A stretch of DNA of 64,000 nucleotides from Weizmannia acidilactici (lineage in GTDB: Bacteria > Bacillota > Bacilli > Bacillales > Bacillaceae_C), in contig NZ_BKZR01000015.1 in assembly GCF_008974225.1 (NCBI RefSeq), forward strand, positions 6,283 through 70,282, written 5' to 3'. The translations under genes were made by a program, and so were the position numbers. The notes beneath the pieces are model-generated. The model worked only from the letters and a program-made list of their open reading frames with translations. It was not told the origin of the DNA and made no database searches. Positions within the stretch are counted from its first letter, which is position 1. Every line of letters begins with the position of its first letter. Shown here in pieces: positions 40,742-51,144 of this stretch.

Positions 40742-42406
40742 ATGACAGCAACCGTACCGGAAAATGAATTCGGATTCCACTATGCCGGGGTCCATTCACG
40801 CGAATTCAATATCCGAGTAATTGAAATCCACCGGAATGCAACTGGAACCATGACAGAGGAAACACAGGACATACCCGGCATGAGGGGTGATTTGTATCTC
40901 GGAGTAGACGAAAGAAGCAAGCCGATCCCAGTGGACATAGAAATTGTAGCCGATTCCCATGAGCAGCGGAACGAACTGGTCCACCAAATCGCGGAATGGC
41001 TAAAACCGGTGGAAGATAATGAATTTGAATTAATATTTGATGATGAACAGGATTTTGTATATTACGCCCACGTTTCCAACATAGCAGAGATTACGCGCAG
41101 CCTATACAAAGGGCGTACAACGATAACATTCACTTGCTCGGATCCAAAAGCATATGGCGAATATATCAGCCAGGAAATAACCGAAAACCCAGCAACAATC
41201 ATGCCGGATGGCATAGACGAATGCTATCCGATTTTTACATGCATTCCGCAAAAAGACGAAAGCATAATCGCAGTAAGCGACGAAGAAGGAAACTATGTAT
41301 ATATAGGTGAGGACGTAGACCCGGACACTGGTGCAGCACCGATTGACAAAGAACCGCGAATTTTACACGACAACTGCAATACGCTTGCCAATTGGGATAA
41401 TATCACCAGTAGTAATATTACATTTGAGCTGGAAAATGGTGTCGTCAGCGGATCCGCAAAATCAACAGCAAACACGCTCCGAGTAAACAGTTTCGGCAGC
41501 CATGTTAGCGGTAAATGGCATGGCCCAGTTTTACAACAAATGCTAACGGAAAGCTGCCCGGATTATCGTATAAAAGTACGGATGTTAAATAACCAATATT
41601 ATGCCAGGGCGCATGGAAAAATCGAAGTATATCTCTTGGATGCAAACGCGGCCCGAATTGGGAAATTAATGTTAAAAGATAACAGCAACAGCAAAACCGT
41701 ATATGCCCAGGTGGAAATTGGATCCCATACCACACACCACGAAATCTATTACGGAGAAGGAACGGTCAAAAAAGGAAAAAAGGACACCAAAACGATAAAA
41801 ACCAAAAACGGCACATATAAAACAAAAGTAAACGGCAAAACAAAGACCGTACAAAAATGGAAAACTATTAAATTAGACGAAGACCTGACGACTGACACTT
41901 TTACAAATTTTTTCGGATCCATTCAATTGCAGAAAATCGGTAACAAATACAGCATCGAAATTATGAAGCTAGACATTGACACGATAAAACCATTGTGGTC
42001 AAAGCCTATTACAGCAACATGGACAGATACAAACGGCACATACAACAAAGCACTGGCCGGAGTTGCCGTATATATGGCGAAGTATGACATCACAGAAGAT
42101 ACGACCGACCCGGTTACAAGCTATAAAAATAATGATTTGGCATTAACCGATTTGCAAGTTTGGAACATAATTGATGGCGGAAACAGCGGCAGCACCGAAC
42201 CGACGGTGATTGTACGTGCCGGTGATGAAATCAAAATAAATTGTGAAGATCACACCGTTTATAAAAACGGTGATATTTTTATGGAAAATGTATACATTGG
42301 AAGTAATTTCCTGACGATGCAGGGTGGAATTATGAAAACATTCGCATTCAGCCCGGACATAAGAGACGCCGAATGGTACATGGAGTACAGACCGACAAAG
42401 CCATAA
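40742..42406 (+). CDS. Distal tail protein (Dit / siphovirus tail component)
   Basis: 554 residues. The N-terminal 150 residues (FGFHYAGVHSREFNIRVIEI, then PGMRGDLYLGVDERSKPIPV and TFTCSDPKAYG) are the Dit N-domain, forming the hexameric hub at the tail tip. An extra middle part (about 200-450) resembles carbohydrate-binding inserts. The C-terminal YTIGSNFLTMQGG-like strand closes the Dit fold. Confidence 0.88.
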   Translation: MTATVPENEFGFHYAGVHSREFNIRVIEIHRNATGTMTEETQDIPGMRGDLYLGVDERSKPIPVDIEIVADSHEQRNELVHQIAEWLKPVEDNEFELIFDDEQDFVYYAHVSNIAEITRSLYKGRTTITFTCSDPKAYGEYISQEITENPATIMPDGIDECYPIFTCIPQKDESIIAVSDEEGNYVYIGEDVDPDTGAAPIDKEPRILHDNCNTLANWDNITSSNITFELENGVVSGSAKSTANTLRVNSFGSHVSGKWHGPVLQQMLTESCPDYRIKVRMLNNQYYARAHGKIEVYLLDANAARIGKLMLKDNSNSKTVYAQVEIGSHTTHHEIYYGEGTVKKGKKDTKTIKTKNGTYKTKVNGKTKTVQKWKTIKLDEDLTTDTFTNFFGSIQLQKIGNKYSIEIMKLDIDTIKPLWSKPITATWTDTNGTYNKALAGVAVYMAKYDITEDTTDPVTSYKNNDLALTDLQVWNIIDGGNSGSTEPTVIVRAGDEIKINCEDHTVYKNGDIFMENVYIGSNFLTMQGGIMKTFAFSPDIRDAEWYMEYRPTKP

Positions 42407-42429
42407 AAACAGGGGGTGAATATTAGAAA

Positions 42430-45400
42430 ATGTATACTATTTTAGATCCAGATTTGAAGGTATGCGGATTTCTAAGCCTTGACGGATCCCAAGGCTGCAA
42501 ATTTTATGATGATTTAAGAACAACCATGATTGCAGACGATCAAGGCAAAGTTTGGAACGATACCCTACAAATTTCCGTACCATATGGGCATCGAGAAACG
42601 GAATTAATGAAAAACGGCTATCATTTGGCAGTACAGGGCGATGATGGCCGTTTTTATTGCTATCGTATCTATAATTACACCGATTCAGCGGTCGGACCGG
42701 TACACGTAAAAAGCGTACAGGCCATAAATTTGTGTATTTGGGATCTAAACCATAGAACCCTATCAGATAAAACATTCACGAATATTAAAAGTACAGATGC
42801 ATTTAATTTCGTATTGCGCGGAAGCGGCTGGCAAATAGGTACAGAAAATTTCGTTGGTACAGCCGACTCGCTAAAATTTACAGCAGACCAAAAAGCACAA
42901 GCCGGATTGGATAATTGTATAAATGAATATGGCGTCGAGGTAAGGGCATATGTGGAAATATACGCCGGTCAAGTAGTAAACAAAAAGATTGATATTTTAC
43001 AGGAATTAGGGGTTTCTCAGGGCCGTAGATTGGAATATAGCCGTGACCTGCAAGGCATAACCAGAACCGGTGACGATTCCGAATTTTACACGCTTTTGCA
43101 TGTATATGGGCCGGAAGACAGTGACGGAAATAAAATCACAATTTCGAGCATAAACGGCGGAAAAGACTATGTGGTGGACGACGACGCAAACGATGTATAT
43201 AACCACGGCGGACCATATTTAGAAGGCTATGTCGCAAGTGACAACATAAAGCAAAAACAAGCCCTTCTGGATTGGGGAAAAGAGCAGCTGCAGAAATACA
43301 ATCATCCAAAATTCACATATACGGTGGATGTCGCCTATTTGGGATATTTGCCGGGATTAGGCGACCACATAGAAGTGGTAGATTTTTCAATGCAACCGGA
43401 ACTGACGATCGCGGCACGAGTTTTGCAACGCGATATTTCAGAAGCAAATCCACAAAATACGAAAGTAACAATCGGTGAATTTGTGGAAGTCGTTGCCGTC
43501 ACGCCGGCGGATATCTGGGAGCTGCAGGCAAAGGCAAGCCAAGCACAGCAGGCAGCCGAAAAGGCTTTGCAATACAAAGTCGAAGCCTTTACGCCGGACG
43601 GTCTTGATTTTGCGACAAACACCGAACAAAAGCGCGTTATCATCCGGGTTTACGAAGGCACGGAAAATGTGACATACAGCCTCGACAAAGCGGCATTTGT
43701 TTGGCAAAAAATAAACGCGGATGGCACGCACGATACAGATTGGGAAGCCGCACATGTCGGAATAGGGAACATCATTACCGTCGGAATAGAAGTGGCAGGC
43801 TCAACTATCAGGTGCAGCATCGGGGACGCCACAAGCGCGCCCGTCCTGTTTGCAGAGGAATCTGATGCAGCCTATTTTGCAACGTTACCGATGGACAATC
43901 CTAGCGATGATGTAAATACACATGTTGCCCAATATGCTCAAGTAGATGCTAAGAATGGCTATATTTATTGGTCGCAGGAGTATTTCGGTAGCAAAAAGTC
44001 ATCTAATGGAGGTTGGCAATCATTCAGCATTACAAGAACCACGTTAGATGGGGAGTTCGTTGACCAAATGTGGGTGATCGGCGGCGGGCACGGATCCAAC
44101 TTTGGGATTGAGCACAGCGGATCCGATGTTTACATATGGTCGGCCATGATTAACACCAGCAAATCCACGCTAAACGGCACGACATATTGGGGCGTCGCCC
44201 GGTTTAAATATACGCCGGGGGCAATCGTAAAATACGGCGCATCCGGGGTAAGTTTTTATTCGTTCGGCAGCACGACCTACTACCGGGTTAACTTTGATGA
44301 GAAAAACAACTACGTCCACCTGTCTAAAGGAGAAGCGACTTTTTACGTCTGCAAAACAACGGACATTAAAAACGGCGTTTTCAAACCTTTGTACACCATG
44401 GACGCAAGCGAGGCAGGATTTAACGGTTCCGACCAAACGTTTCAATCGTCATGTTTGGATTTTCCGTACGTCTATTTTTGCGCTGGCGACATGGACGGGC
44501 ACGACCAGCGCGTTATGTATTGCGCAGACATCCGGAGCCGGAGCCTTGTTTACAAAATTGTTTACACGTTTGATAAGGGCACGGTTAACCAGATTGGCGC
44601 CTACAACGAGCCGGAAGCTATAAGCGTTTACTACGACACAGACGGCACAAAATGGCTGGTACAAGGATTTTCGTGGGGAAACGAGGACGCCGAGGACAGC
44701 CAACGAACAAACCAGCTGTTCCGCATAAGAGAGACGCAAAACAACAGCGCAGGTACAGACAGCGGATCCATTGTTGCGACAAGCCCTGATGTGGTGTTTA
44801 CAAACGCTACACAAGTTGCAACCGATGCACAGGGCACAGCTACGCAGGCAGCGGCCACAGCTGCAGGAGCTGCAGAAACCGCAGGACAAGCACAGCAAAC
44901 TGCCACACAAGCTGCAGATGCAGCCGGGCAAGCCCAAGCCACGGCACAGACTGCATCCCAGACGGCCACGCAGGCGGCGGCTACAGCTGCAGATGCGGCA
45001 CAAGCAGCACAGACAGCAATTACGACTGCCAATGGCAAAAACAAAGCATATTATGGCGCAACAACGCCAACCAGTCCCCAATCCGGTGATATTTGGTTTG
45101 TGGAGGATAGTAGCGGCAATGTGACAGCAATTAAGCATTATGATGGCACACAGTGGGTAACGGACGTTGACAACACCGCACTTGCGCAACAGATTAGTGC
45201 CGCACAAGCAGCCGCAGATAATGCAGCCGCAGTCGGGCAGGCTGCGCAGCAAGCAGCGCAACAAGCGGCACAAGTCGGAGATTCCGCAGCACAGACAGCT
45301 GCGGCAGCGCAACAGGCAGCAAATGCAGCACAGACTGACGCGGCGGATGCCGTTACACAGGCTAACAATGCTGTCAATATAGCCAACCAGGCAACTCAAA

Positions 45401-47883
45401 ACGCACAAAGCGCTATTGATACAGCCCAAGTTAGTTTCGATAAGGCACAAAGTGCTTTAAGTACAGCAAACAGTGCTCTTGATGCAACAAATATTCTTAG
45501 TCAAAAAGTTGATACTAATACAGGTGATATAAGCACACTAACGCAAACAACTAACAGTTTAACCAGTCGTATTAGTGATGCGGAAGGGAATATATCTACA
45601 ATTCAACAGACGACAAATAGCTTAGCAAGTCGAATGTCGAATGCAGAAGGCAATATTAGCACACTTACACAAACAGCAAATGGACTACAAACGGCTGTAT
45701 CTGGAAAAGTAGATACAACAACATACAATAGTTTTGTCACGCAAACAAACACGGCGTTACAAAGCAAGTTATCAGTGCAAGATGCTGCCAGCACATACGC
45801 AACACAGTCAAGCTTGACGCAAACGGCAAACAGCCTTACGAGCAATATTTCAGCTGTACAAACAAATCTCGATAACTTGCAAATTGGTGGCAGGAATTTA
45901 GTACCAAATAGCACAGGATTATTGCTTAATCCAGACGGGAGAACCGCACAATTTTGGCAAGATGGTACAATATCTCATAAAAATGCAAATGGAACGACTT
46001 CATTAGAGGTTATAAATTCAGGAACATCAGAAAGTATGTGCTCGGGTACGGTATTTAATGTAGAACCTAATACGACATATATTTTTAGAGCAAAAATAAA
46101 AGGCAGTACAAATTCTACTACAATGGACGTATACTTTTTGGGTTCAAAAACTGCTAAAACTGGTATCGGTGGTAGTTATGATTATATTCATTTATTGGCG
46201 TCTGGAACAACAAATAAATATGATTGGCAAGAATATATTACAGAATTTACTACCAATTATGATGAAATATGTGGATATGTAAGAATTGATAATAATGCAA
46301 GTTCTAATGGAAGCAATTCAAGCGTGTATTTCTCACAAATTAAATTAGAAAAGGGAACTAAGGCTACAGACTGGACGCCAGCACCTGAGGATTTGGCTAC
46401 TCAATCACAAATCACTCAATTGGCAGATGACATTAATTTACGTGTGTCTAAAGACGACATCATCAATCAGATTAACCTTAGTACCGAAGGCATACTGATT
46501 GATGGTAAAAAGGTACACATTACAGGTCAAACCACGATTGATAATGCCGTTATAAAAGACGGCATGATCGAGAGCCTGACCGCCAACAAACTTACAGCCG
46601 GCACGATAGATGCAAACGTGATCACAGTAAAAAACATAAACGCCAGCAATATTGTGACGGGGACGCTGGATGCAAGCAAAGCCACTGTTACAAATATCGA
46701 CGCAAGCAACATCAACACAGGTACACTTAATGCCGCAATAATCGCGGCTGGGTCAATTGATGCAAGTAAACTTAACGTGTCAAGTTTGAGTGCAATTAGT
46801 GCGAACTTGGGTAACGTGACGGCGGGGACGATCACGGGTGTAACCATGAATCTAGCAAATGGAAAATTCGTTGTAGATTCTTCCGGAAATGTAACATTTA
46901 AAGGTGAGTTAAGTGGTGCAACAGGTTCATTTAGTGGTGATTTAACAACGGGTTATCTAATAATAGGGCAGGATTCTCCAAACTTTGGTTGGTATGAAGA
47001 TGGAGTAAATGCAGTCGAATTTAAAAATCCTGTTCGTGTATCTGATGGAGTCTATCAATGGGGAGACTCTTTTTTTATTAAAGTCGGAAATAATGAGGTG
47101 CATTTAAATGGCTTAAATGTCATTGTTGATGATACTTTAATCGCTAATTCATTAGCGGCAACAACCATTATTGGTTCTCCAAAATTTAGTGGAGATGTTG
47201 ATTTTCAAAATCACAATCTTGAAAATGTGAACAAACTCATATTTAATGACCCAGGTGTCCATGAAGGTCTGGTATGGAATGGTGGAAATGGATGGGAAAT
47301 CTATGAATCTCCAAATGATTTAAGCAATGATGAAGGTAACATGCAATTTGTTTGTGGGGGAAATAGATTATTCACAATCGGTACAGATGGCTCTCTTAAT
47401 TCTCGCCCAACGTATAACAGAACCTACTCATATTCTGCGAATATGTATGTGACATCAAACGGGTATTTTGGACGTGTCACATCAGCTTTAAAATATAAAA
47501 CTGATGTTGAAGAAGTAGACCTATCAAATGGTTATGCAGAGAGAATATTACAATTAAAACCAAAATCATGGCACGACAAAGCACAATTAGAGAGGTATAA
47601 CTCAGGAGAAGATATTCATTTAGATAGAATTTACGGATTGATAGCAGAAGATGTTGAACAGGTCGGACTTAGTGAGTATGTCACATATGCTTATGATGAA
47701 AATGGAATTAAAGAAACAGAAGGTCTCCAATATGATCGACTTTGGACATTATTAATCCCGATAGTAAAAGATCACAATGATAAAATGTCTACGTTGCTAG
47801 AGCAAAACCAAAACTTAATTTTAAAAGTAGCAAATTTGGAACTAGAAATTGCAAACTTAAAACAAAAATTGGAGGTTGATTAA
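42430..47883 (+). CDS. Tail tip protein: endopeptidase tail domain, coiled-coil stalk and S74 intramolecular chaperone
   Basis: 1817 residues. N-terminal prophage endopeptidase-tail (Tal/gp27-like) domain (about 1-370), a beta-propeller-like middle (about 480-760), Ala/Gln-rich heptads (about 790-1010), repeated NSLTSRISDAEGNIST coiled-coil units (about 1025-1140), a carbohydrate-binding-like module, repeated ASNI/GTLDAS beta-helix rungs (about 1365-1480) and a C-terminal S74 chaperone (SALKYKTDVEEVDLSNGYAE, YGLIAEDVEQVGL) that cleaves itself off after trimerisation. Probably the receptor-binding fibre fused to the tail hub. Confidence 0.93.
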   Translation: MYTILDPDLKVCGFLSLDGSQGCKFYDDLRTTMIADDQGKVWNDTLQISVPYGHRETELMKNGYHLAVQGDDGRFYCYRIYNYTDSAVGPVHVKSVQAINLCIWDLNHRTLSDKTFTNIKSTDAFNFVLRGSGWQIGTENFVGTADSLKFTADQKAQAGLDNCINEYGVEVRAYVEIYAGQVVNKKIDILQELGVSQGRRLEYSRDLQGITRTGDDSEFYTLLHVYGPEDSDGNKITISSINGGKDYVVDDDANDVYNHGGPYLEGYVASDNIKQKQALLDWGKEQLQKYNHPKFTYTVDVAYLGYLPGLGDHIEVVDFSMQPELTIAARVLQRDISEANPQNTKVTIGEFVEVVAVTPADIWELQAKASQAQQAAEKALQYKVEAFTPDGLDFATNTEQKRVIIRVYEGTENVTYSLDKAAFVWQKINADGTHDTDWEAAHVGIGNIITVGIEVAGSTIRCSIGDATSAPVLFAEESDAAYFATLPMDNPSDDVNTHVAQYAQVDAKNGYIYWSQEYFGSKKSSNGGWQSFSITRTTLDGEFVDQMWVIGGGHGSNFGIEHSGSDVYIWSAMINTSKSTLNGTTYWGVARFKYTPGAIVKYGASGVSFYSFGSTTYYRVNFDEKNNYVHLSKGEATFYVCKTTDIKNGVFKPLYTMDASEAGFNGSDQTFQSSCLDFPYVYFCAGDMDGHDQRVMYCADIRSRSLVYKIVYTFDKGTVNQIGAYNEPEAISVYYDTDGTKWLVQGFSWGNEDAEDSQRTNQLFRIRETQNNSAGTDSGSIVATSPDVVFTNATQVATDAQGTATQAAATAAGAAETAGQAQQTATQAADAAGQAQATAQTASQTATQAAATAADAAQAAQTAITTANGKNKAYYGATTPTSPQSGDIWFVEDSSGNVTAIKHYDGTQWVTDVDNTALAQQISAAQAAADNAAAVGQAAQQAAQQAAQVGDSAAQTAAAAQQAANAAQTDAADAVTQANNAVNIANQATQNAQSAIDTAQVSFDKAQSALSTANSALDATNILSQKVDTNTGDISTLTQTTNSLTSRISDAEGNISTIQQTTNSLASRMSNAEGNISTLTQTANGLQTAVSGKVDTTTYNSFVTQTNTALQSKLSVQDAASTYATQSSLTQTANSLTSNISAVQTNLDNLQIGGRNLVPNSTGLLLNPDGRTAQFWQDGTISHKNANGTTSLEVINSGTSESMCSGTVFNVEPNTTYIFRAKIKGSTNSTTMDVYFLGSKTAKTGIGGSYDYIHLLASGTTNKYDWQEYITEFTTNYDEICGYVRIDNNASSNGSNSSVYFSQIKLEKGTKATDWTPAPEDLATQSQITQLADDINLRVSKDDIINQINLSTEGILIDGKKVHITGQTTIDNAVIKDGMIESLTANKLTAGTIDANVITVKNINASNIVTGTLDASKATVTNIDASNINTGTLNAAIIAAGSIDASKLNVSSLSAISANLGNVTAGTITGVTMNLANGKFVVDSSGNVTFKGELSGATGSFSGDLTTGYLIIGQDSPNFGWYEDGVNAVEFKNPVRVSDGVYQWGDSFFIKVGNNEVHLNGLNVIVDDTLIANSLAATTIIGSPKFSGDVDFQNHNLENVNKLIFNDPGVHEGLVWNGGNGWEIYESPNDLSNDEGNMQFVCGGNRLFTIGTDGSLNSRPTYNRTYSYSANMYVTSNGYFGRVTSALKYKTDVEEVDLSNGYAERILQLKPKSWHDKAQLERYNSGEDIHLDRIYGLIAEDVEQVGLSEYVTYAYDENGIKETEGLQYDRLWTLLIPIVKDHNDKMSTLLEQNQNLILKVANLELEIANLKQKLEVD

Positions 47884-47884
47884 C

Positions 47885-48307
47885 ATGCAAGTAAAAATCG
47901 AAAATCAAAAACTCGCACAATCTATTAATCTTTTGTATAACCTATCTTTAAAAGGGAAACAGTCCCGGCACCGCACAAAATTTATCAACGCCCTGCGCGA
48001 AAAGTACCAGGAATTTGCCCAAGATGAAAGAGAATTGTTGAAAGAACATTGCAACCTTGATGAAAACGGGGAGCCGAAAACCATCGAGAACGGAACAAAA
48101 TGGGACGTAAAAGACCTTGACGCCTTTACTACGGCAAAGAATGAACTTTTCGAGGAAGAACGCGTTTTTGATGGAGGTGATGCTCAGGAAATGCTCAAAA
48201 CCGTTAAGGAGGTGTTGCTTAATTGCGATAAAGAATTTGCCGGAGCAGAAGCTGAAATCTATGATTACTTGTGCGATCAATTTGAAAAAGGAGACGATGA
48301 AGAATGA
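47885..48307 (+). CDS. DUF1617-type phage protein
   Basis: 140 residues, acidic, with LLYNLSLKGKQSRHRTKFIN and TAKNELFEEERVF, matching the DUF1617 family found between tail fibres and lysis genes. ATG at 47885 behind GGAGGTT. Overlaps the next gene by ATGA. Function unknown. Confidence 0.75.
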   Translation: MQVKIENQKLAQSINLLYNLSLKGKQSRHRTKFINALREKYQEFAQDERELLKEHCNLDENGEPKTIENGTKWDVKDLDAFTTAKNELFEEERVFDGGDAQEMLKTVKEVLLNCDKEFAGAEAEIYDYLCDQFEKGDDEE

Positions 48308-48549
48308 AAATTACACTAACAGGAATCAATTTCACTTATGCAAATGGGTATAACGCAGATTACACGGGAGTTAACCTTTCTTTTGCTACGTCAGGAGAAA
48401 CGTTTAATATTTCTGGATATGTGGCAGTAACAAAAGACGAGTACACGGCAGCGGCTGGCGATGTGTCCAAACTCACGGACCTAATCAAGTCCAAAGTACA
48501 GGAAAAAATCGCAGAGAAACCAGAAACAACAGAACAAGCAGCTGGATGA
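48304..48549 (+). CDS. Small phage protein, unknown
   Basis: 81 residues with a beta-rich first half (LTGINFTYANGYNADYTGVN) and helical end. Common shape in Bacillus phages behind DUF1617. Followed by a terminator. Confidence 0.65.
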   Translation: MKITLTGINFTYANGYNADYTGVNLSFATSGETFNISGYVAVTKDEYTAAAGDVSKLTDLIKSKVQEKIAEKPETTEQAAG

Positions 48550-48550
48550 T

Positions 48551-48574
48551 GGCACTCAATCGAGTGCCTTTTTT
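48551..48574 (+). terminator. Terminator before lysis genes
   Basis: GGCACTC / GAGTGCC, loop AATC, T6 run. Confidence 0.88.
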
Positions 48575-48600
48575 AATTCCATCAAAGGAAGTGACAAAAT

Positions 48601-48885
48601 TTGACAGTAGAAATCGGGGTACTCATCGCAGCCGGCGGTTTACTTATCAGCTTTATGATGTACCGCCTTAACTCAACTAAAGAGATCAAACAGGACGGGC
48701 AGCAGAACGCCGAACTGAAAACAAAACTGGAATACATCAGCAAGGGTGTGGACGATATCCGAATCGACATCAAGTCAAATGAAAAACAGATGCAGGCGCT
48801 CGGTGAACGCATTACACGTGTGGAAGAGTCGGCTAAACAGGCTCACAAGCGCATCGACTCGCTGGAAGGAGGTGAACATGCATGA
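48601..48885 (+). CDS. XhlA-like lysis accessory protein
   Basis: 94 residues. One N-terminal membrane helix (VLIAAGGLLISFMMYRL) and a coiled-coil tail (VDDIRIDIKSNEKQMQALGE), the build of hemolysin XhlA, which assists holin in PBSX. TTG start behind AAGGAAGTG. Overlaps the endolysin start. Confidence 0.72.
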   Translation: MTVEIGVLIAAGGLLISFMMYRLNSTKEIKQDGQQNAELKTKLEYISKGVDDIRIDIKSNEKQMQALGERITRVEESAKQAHKRIDSLEGGEHA

Positions 48886-49889
48886 TAGGGTTTGACATTT
48901 ACCACGGTAACGGCAATGTCGATTTTAAAAAGGCATATGCTGCCGGCTACCGGATTGTGATGGTAAAAGCGACAGAGGGCACGACATTTAAAGACCCGAA
49001 ATTTACAAGCAATGTGAAGGCAGCCAAAAAAGCCGGTTTTAAGGTTGGCGCCTATCATTTCGCCCGGTTTACAAGCCCGGCGGTTGCCCGGGCAGAAGCT
49101 AGGCATTTTTATAGTGTAATTAAGAGTTACCTAAAATATATGGACGAACGAATTGCCTTAGACCTGGAAGTTAACCACGCTGGGAAGCAGCTTGTCGCCA
49201 GCATGGCAGCATTTTTCGACGAAATGAAAAAACTAACTCAACACAAGCTCATGCTTTACAGCATGGGTTATTTTTATCTTACTAACCTAAAAGGTCACCA
49301 TGACGGCATCCCATTGTGGTATGCACGGTATGCATCCATCCCCATTGGAGTAAGCAACTACTACATGTGGCAAAAATCGCAAACCGGGAAGGTGCCTGGG
49401 ATCTCCGGCTATGTTGATTTAAACGAAACGGGTCCGGATTATCCGTCCACAGTGCAAGCCACGGTTAAAAAGGCGGCATCTACAGTTAAGGCGGCAACCA
49501 CGGTAAAAGCCGCTGTAAAAACAACGCCTTACTATGTCACAGCGAGCAAATTAAACATCCGTAAGAGCCCGGGCGGTGCTATACTTGGTCACCTCAACCA
49601 CGGCGACAGGGTGCAGGTGCTGGGCATTTCTGCAGGTTGGGCAAAGCTAAAATCTGGCAATAAGGCAGTCTATGTGTCTGCTAAATATTTGTCTAAGAGC
49701 AAGACGGTCACAGCAAAAAAGCCGGTTAAAAAGGCTGCCCCGGCTCACGTCTACCACACGGTTAAAGCAGGGGACACGGTGGGTGCGCTGGCTAAAAAGT
49801 ATGGGTCGTCGATCAAGCAAATTAAAACTTGGAACAAGCTTGATAGCAAATACACAATCTATGTCGGTAAAAAAATCCGCGTAAAATAA
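48882..49889 (+). CDS. Endolysin: GH25 muramidase with SH3 and LysM domains
   Basis: 335 residues. GH25 lysozyme domain (1-190) with D5 in GFDIYHGNG and the catalytic pair in ALDLEVNHA (D94, E96); SH3b domain (about 212-265; KLNIRKSPGGAILGHL) and C-terminal LysM (about 290-335; VKAGDTVGALAKKYGSSIKQ) bind the wall. It degrades peptidoglycan at the end of the lytic cycle. Confidence 0.96.
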   Translation: MIGFDIYHGNGNVDFKKAYAAGYRIVMVKATEGTTFKDPKFTSNVKAAKKAGFKVGAYHFARFTSPAVARAEARHFYSVIKSYLKYMDERIALDLEVNHAGKQLVASMAAFFDEMKKLTQHKLMLYSMGYFYLTNLKGHHDGIPLWYARYASIPIGVSNYYMWQKSQTGKVPGISGYVDLNETGPDYPSTVQATVKKAASTVKAATTVKAAVKTTPYYVTASKLNIRKSPGGAILGHLNHGDRVQVLGISAGWAKLKSGNKAVYVSAKYLSKSKTVTAKKPVKKAAPAHVYHTVKAGDTVGALAKKYGSSIKQIKTWNKLDSKYTIYVGKKIRVK

Positions 49890-49900
49890 GGAGGAAAAAC

Positions 49901-50404
49901 ATGTTACACACTATTATTCAAGCAGTTTATGCGATCATTCTGGCAGGGATCCCGGCGGTACTAGCTTACGCCGGAAGGTACGCAAAGAAATTTTTGCAAT
50001 CGAAACACTTGGAAACTATCGCTGCCCGCGCTGTGAAATACGCAGAACAACTGCTGCCGGCAGCAGGGGAAGGGAATGCAAAGTATCGTGCCGCGTCTCA
50101 ATATCTGGCGAAAAAGGCTTACCAACTGTTTAAGATTAACTTGGAGCCGGACGATATTCAGGCGCTGATTGAAGCGGCGGTGGCTGATCTCAACAAAGAA
50201 ATGGCTGCATTTGCGGACGCTCCGGCGAAAGAAGCTGTGGAAGATGAGGAACCGGCGGAAGAAGAAGCGGATCCGGACGAGGAAGAAGTGTCGTCCACAG
50301 ATGAACAAGCAGTTGAAAACGTGACAGAAACAGCGGCTACGGAAGTGAAAAAAGTAGGAGATATGACGCTGGAAGAACTGAAAGCAGCGCTGGCGAATAA
50401 TTAA
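49901..50404 (+). CDS. Holin (LLH family) with long acidic tail
   Basis: 167 residues. N-terminal membrane helix (IIQAVYAIILAGIPAVLAYA), basic amphipathic helices, then a very acidic stretch (about 105-145) before VGDMTLEELKAAL. Fits the Phage_holin_LLH family. Eleven bases after the endolysin, AAGGAGG ribosome binding site. Confidence 0.85.
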   Translation: MLHTIIQAVYAIILAGIPAVLAYAGRYAKKFLQSKHLETIAARAVKYAEQLLPAAGEGNAKYRAASQYLAKKAYQLFKINLEPDDIQALIEAAVADLNKEMAAFADAPAKEAVEDEEPAEEEADPDEEEVSSTDEQAVENVTETAATEVKKVGDMTLEELKAALANN

Positions 50405-50455
50405 CCGGGATCCAGGGTAAACTTCATTTACACCAGGACGTTGCTGCAAAGATAA

Positions 50456-50480
50456 AGCCCTCGCGGAGGTTGCGAGGGCC
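50456..50480. terminator. Bidirectional hairpin between late genes and leftward accessory genes
   Basis: GCCCTCGC / GCGAGGGC with a seven-base loop between convergent transcription units. The flanking sequence is moderately T/A-rich. Confidence 0.65.
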
Positions 50481-50489
50481 TATTATCGT

Positions 50490-50651
50490 TTAATATTCCA
50501 GTCTAAAATCATTGTAGTCAATGTCATCAAAACCGTTGTCAGCTATAAACTTTTCTTCATCAAATCCAATCAATTCAAGCGCTTCATCCACCATTAAAGA
50601 GCGGTTTGTCAAAACTTCACCAACCAAAATATCTTCATAAAAAACTTTCAA
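50490..50651 (-). CDS. 53-residue accessory protein
   Basis: TTG start behind GGAGGG. Acidic, with VLTNRSLMVDEALELIGFDE and a C-terminus rich in Asp/Asn. Resembles short proteins in Bacillus plasmids and phages. Function unknown; last gene of the leftward accessory transcript. Confidence 0.6.
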   Translation of the reverse strand: MKVFYEDILVGEVLTNRSLMVDEALELIGFDEEKFIADNGFDDIDYNDFRLEY

Positions 50652-50705
50652 TATCAATCCCTCCAATTTTTATTTTAACCGGCCGTTTAACCGGCCGGAG
50701 ATTGA

Positions 50706-51071
50706 TTAAAAGATTTTTTCGAGGACTTTAGCATTTACAATTACGATCTCGTTATCGTCTAGTCCGTCATCCTGATTGGCGATTTGATTACCGCCAATTA
50801 TGTAGCAGTGTTCTCTGTTAAATCCGCCTTCAAAATCTCGATACATTTCAAGATTCCATGCGCTGGTGCCGTCCAATTTAAACATTTCGTCATATTCCGG
50901 AGTTCCATATTCCGGAAACTCTCTTTCATCTTCTCGATCAATGTTATGTTTGCTACATTCACAAATCTCGCCGATTTCTCTTTCTTTATCTTCAAAACGG
51001 ATACCGATGTAATAAAACTCGCCTTCGAATTTTTCTAATGCTTTTTTACATTGCTTTTCGATGTTGATCAT
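50706..51071 (-). CDS. Accessory protein, unknown (121 residues)
   Basis: ATG at 51071 behind AAGGAGG and a consensus promoter at 51099-51127, so expressed on its own. Contains ALEKFEGEFYYIGIRFEDKE and EFPEYGTPEYDEMFKLDGTS; acidic, cytoplasmic. Not recognised. Upstream in-frame codons lie beyond the promoter and are not used. Confidence 0.72.
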   Translation of the reverse strand: MINIEKQCKKALEKFEGEFYYIGIRFEDKEREIGEICECSKHNIDREDEREFPEYGTPEYDEMFKLDGTSAWNLEMYRDFEGGFNREHCYIIGGNQIANQDDGLDDNEIVIVNAKVLEKIF

Positions 51072-51098
51072 TTTTATTACCTCCTTGTTTATATTCTT

Positions 51099-51127
51099 AT
51101 TATAAACCTTGTAGGGTTTATTGTCAA
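51099..51127 (-). promoter_or_regulatory. Consensus promoter with operator-like palindrome (accessory 1)
   Basis: On the minus strand TTGACA, 17 bases, TATAAT. The spacer ends in AACCCTACAAGGTT, an imperfect palindrome shared with the promoter at 52425. Confidence 0.8.
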
Positions 51128-51144
51128 TATAAAAAGTAATAAAT

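Noticed and set aside
44449..45450. 333-codon cysteine-rich open frame on the minus strand
   Set aside because: It is the reverse shadow of the Ala/Gln-rich heptads of the tail tip protein, with no ribosome binding site and unnatural composition.
50677..50699. CCGGCCG repeats as a terminator
   Set aside because: They can form a short GC hairpin, but neither strand has a T-run after it. Possibly a chance repeat or an incomplete terminator.
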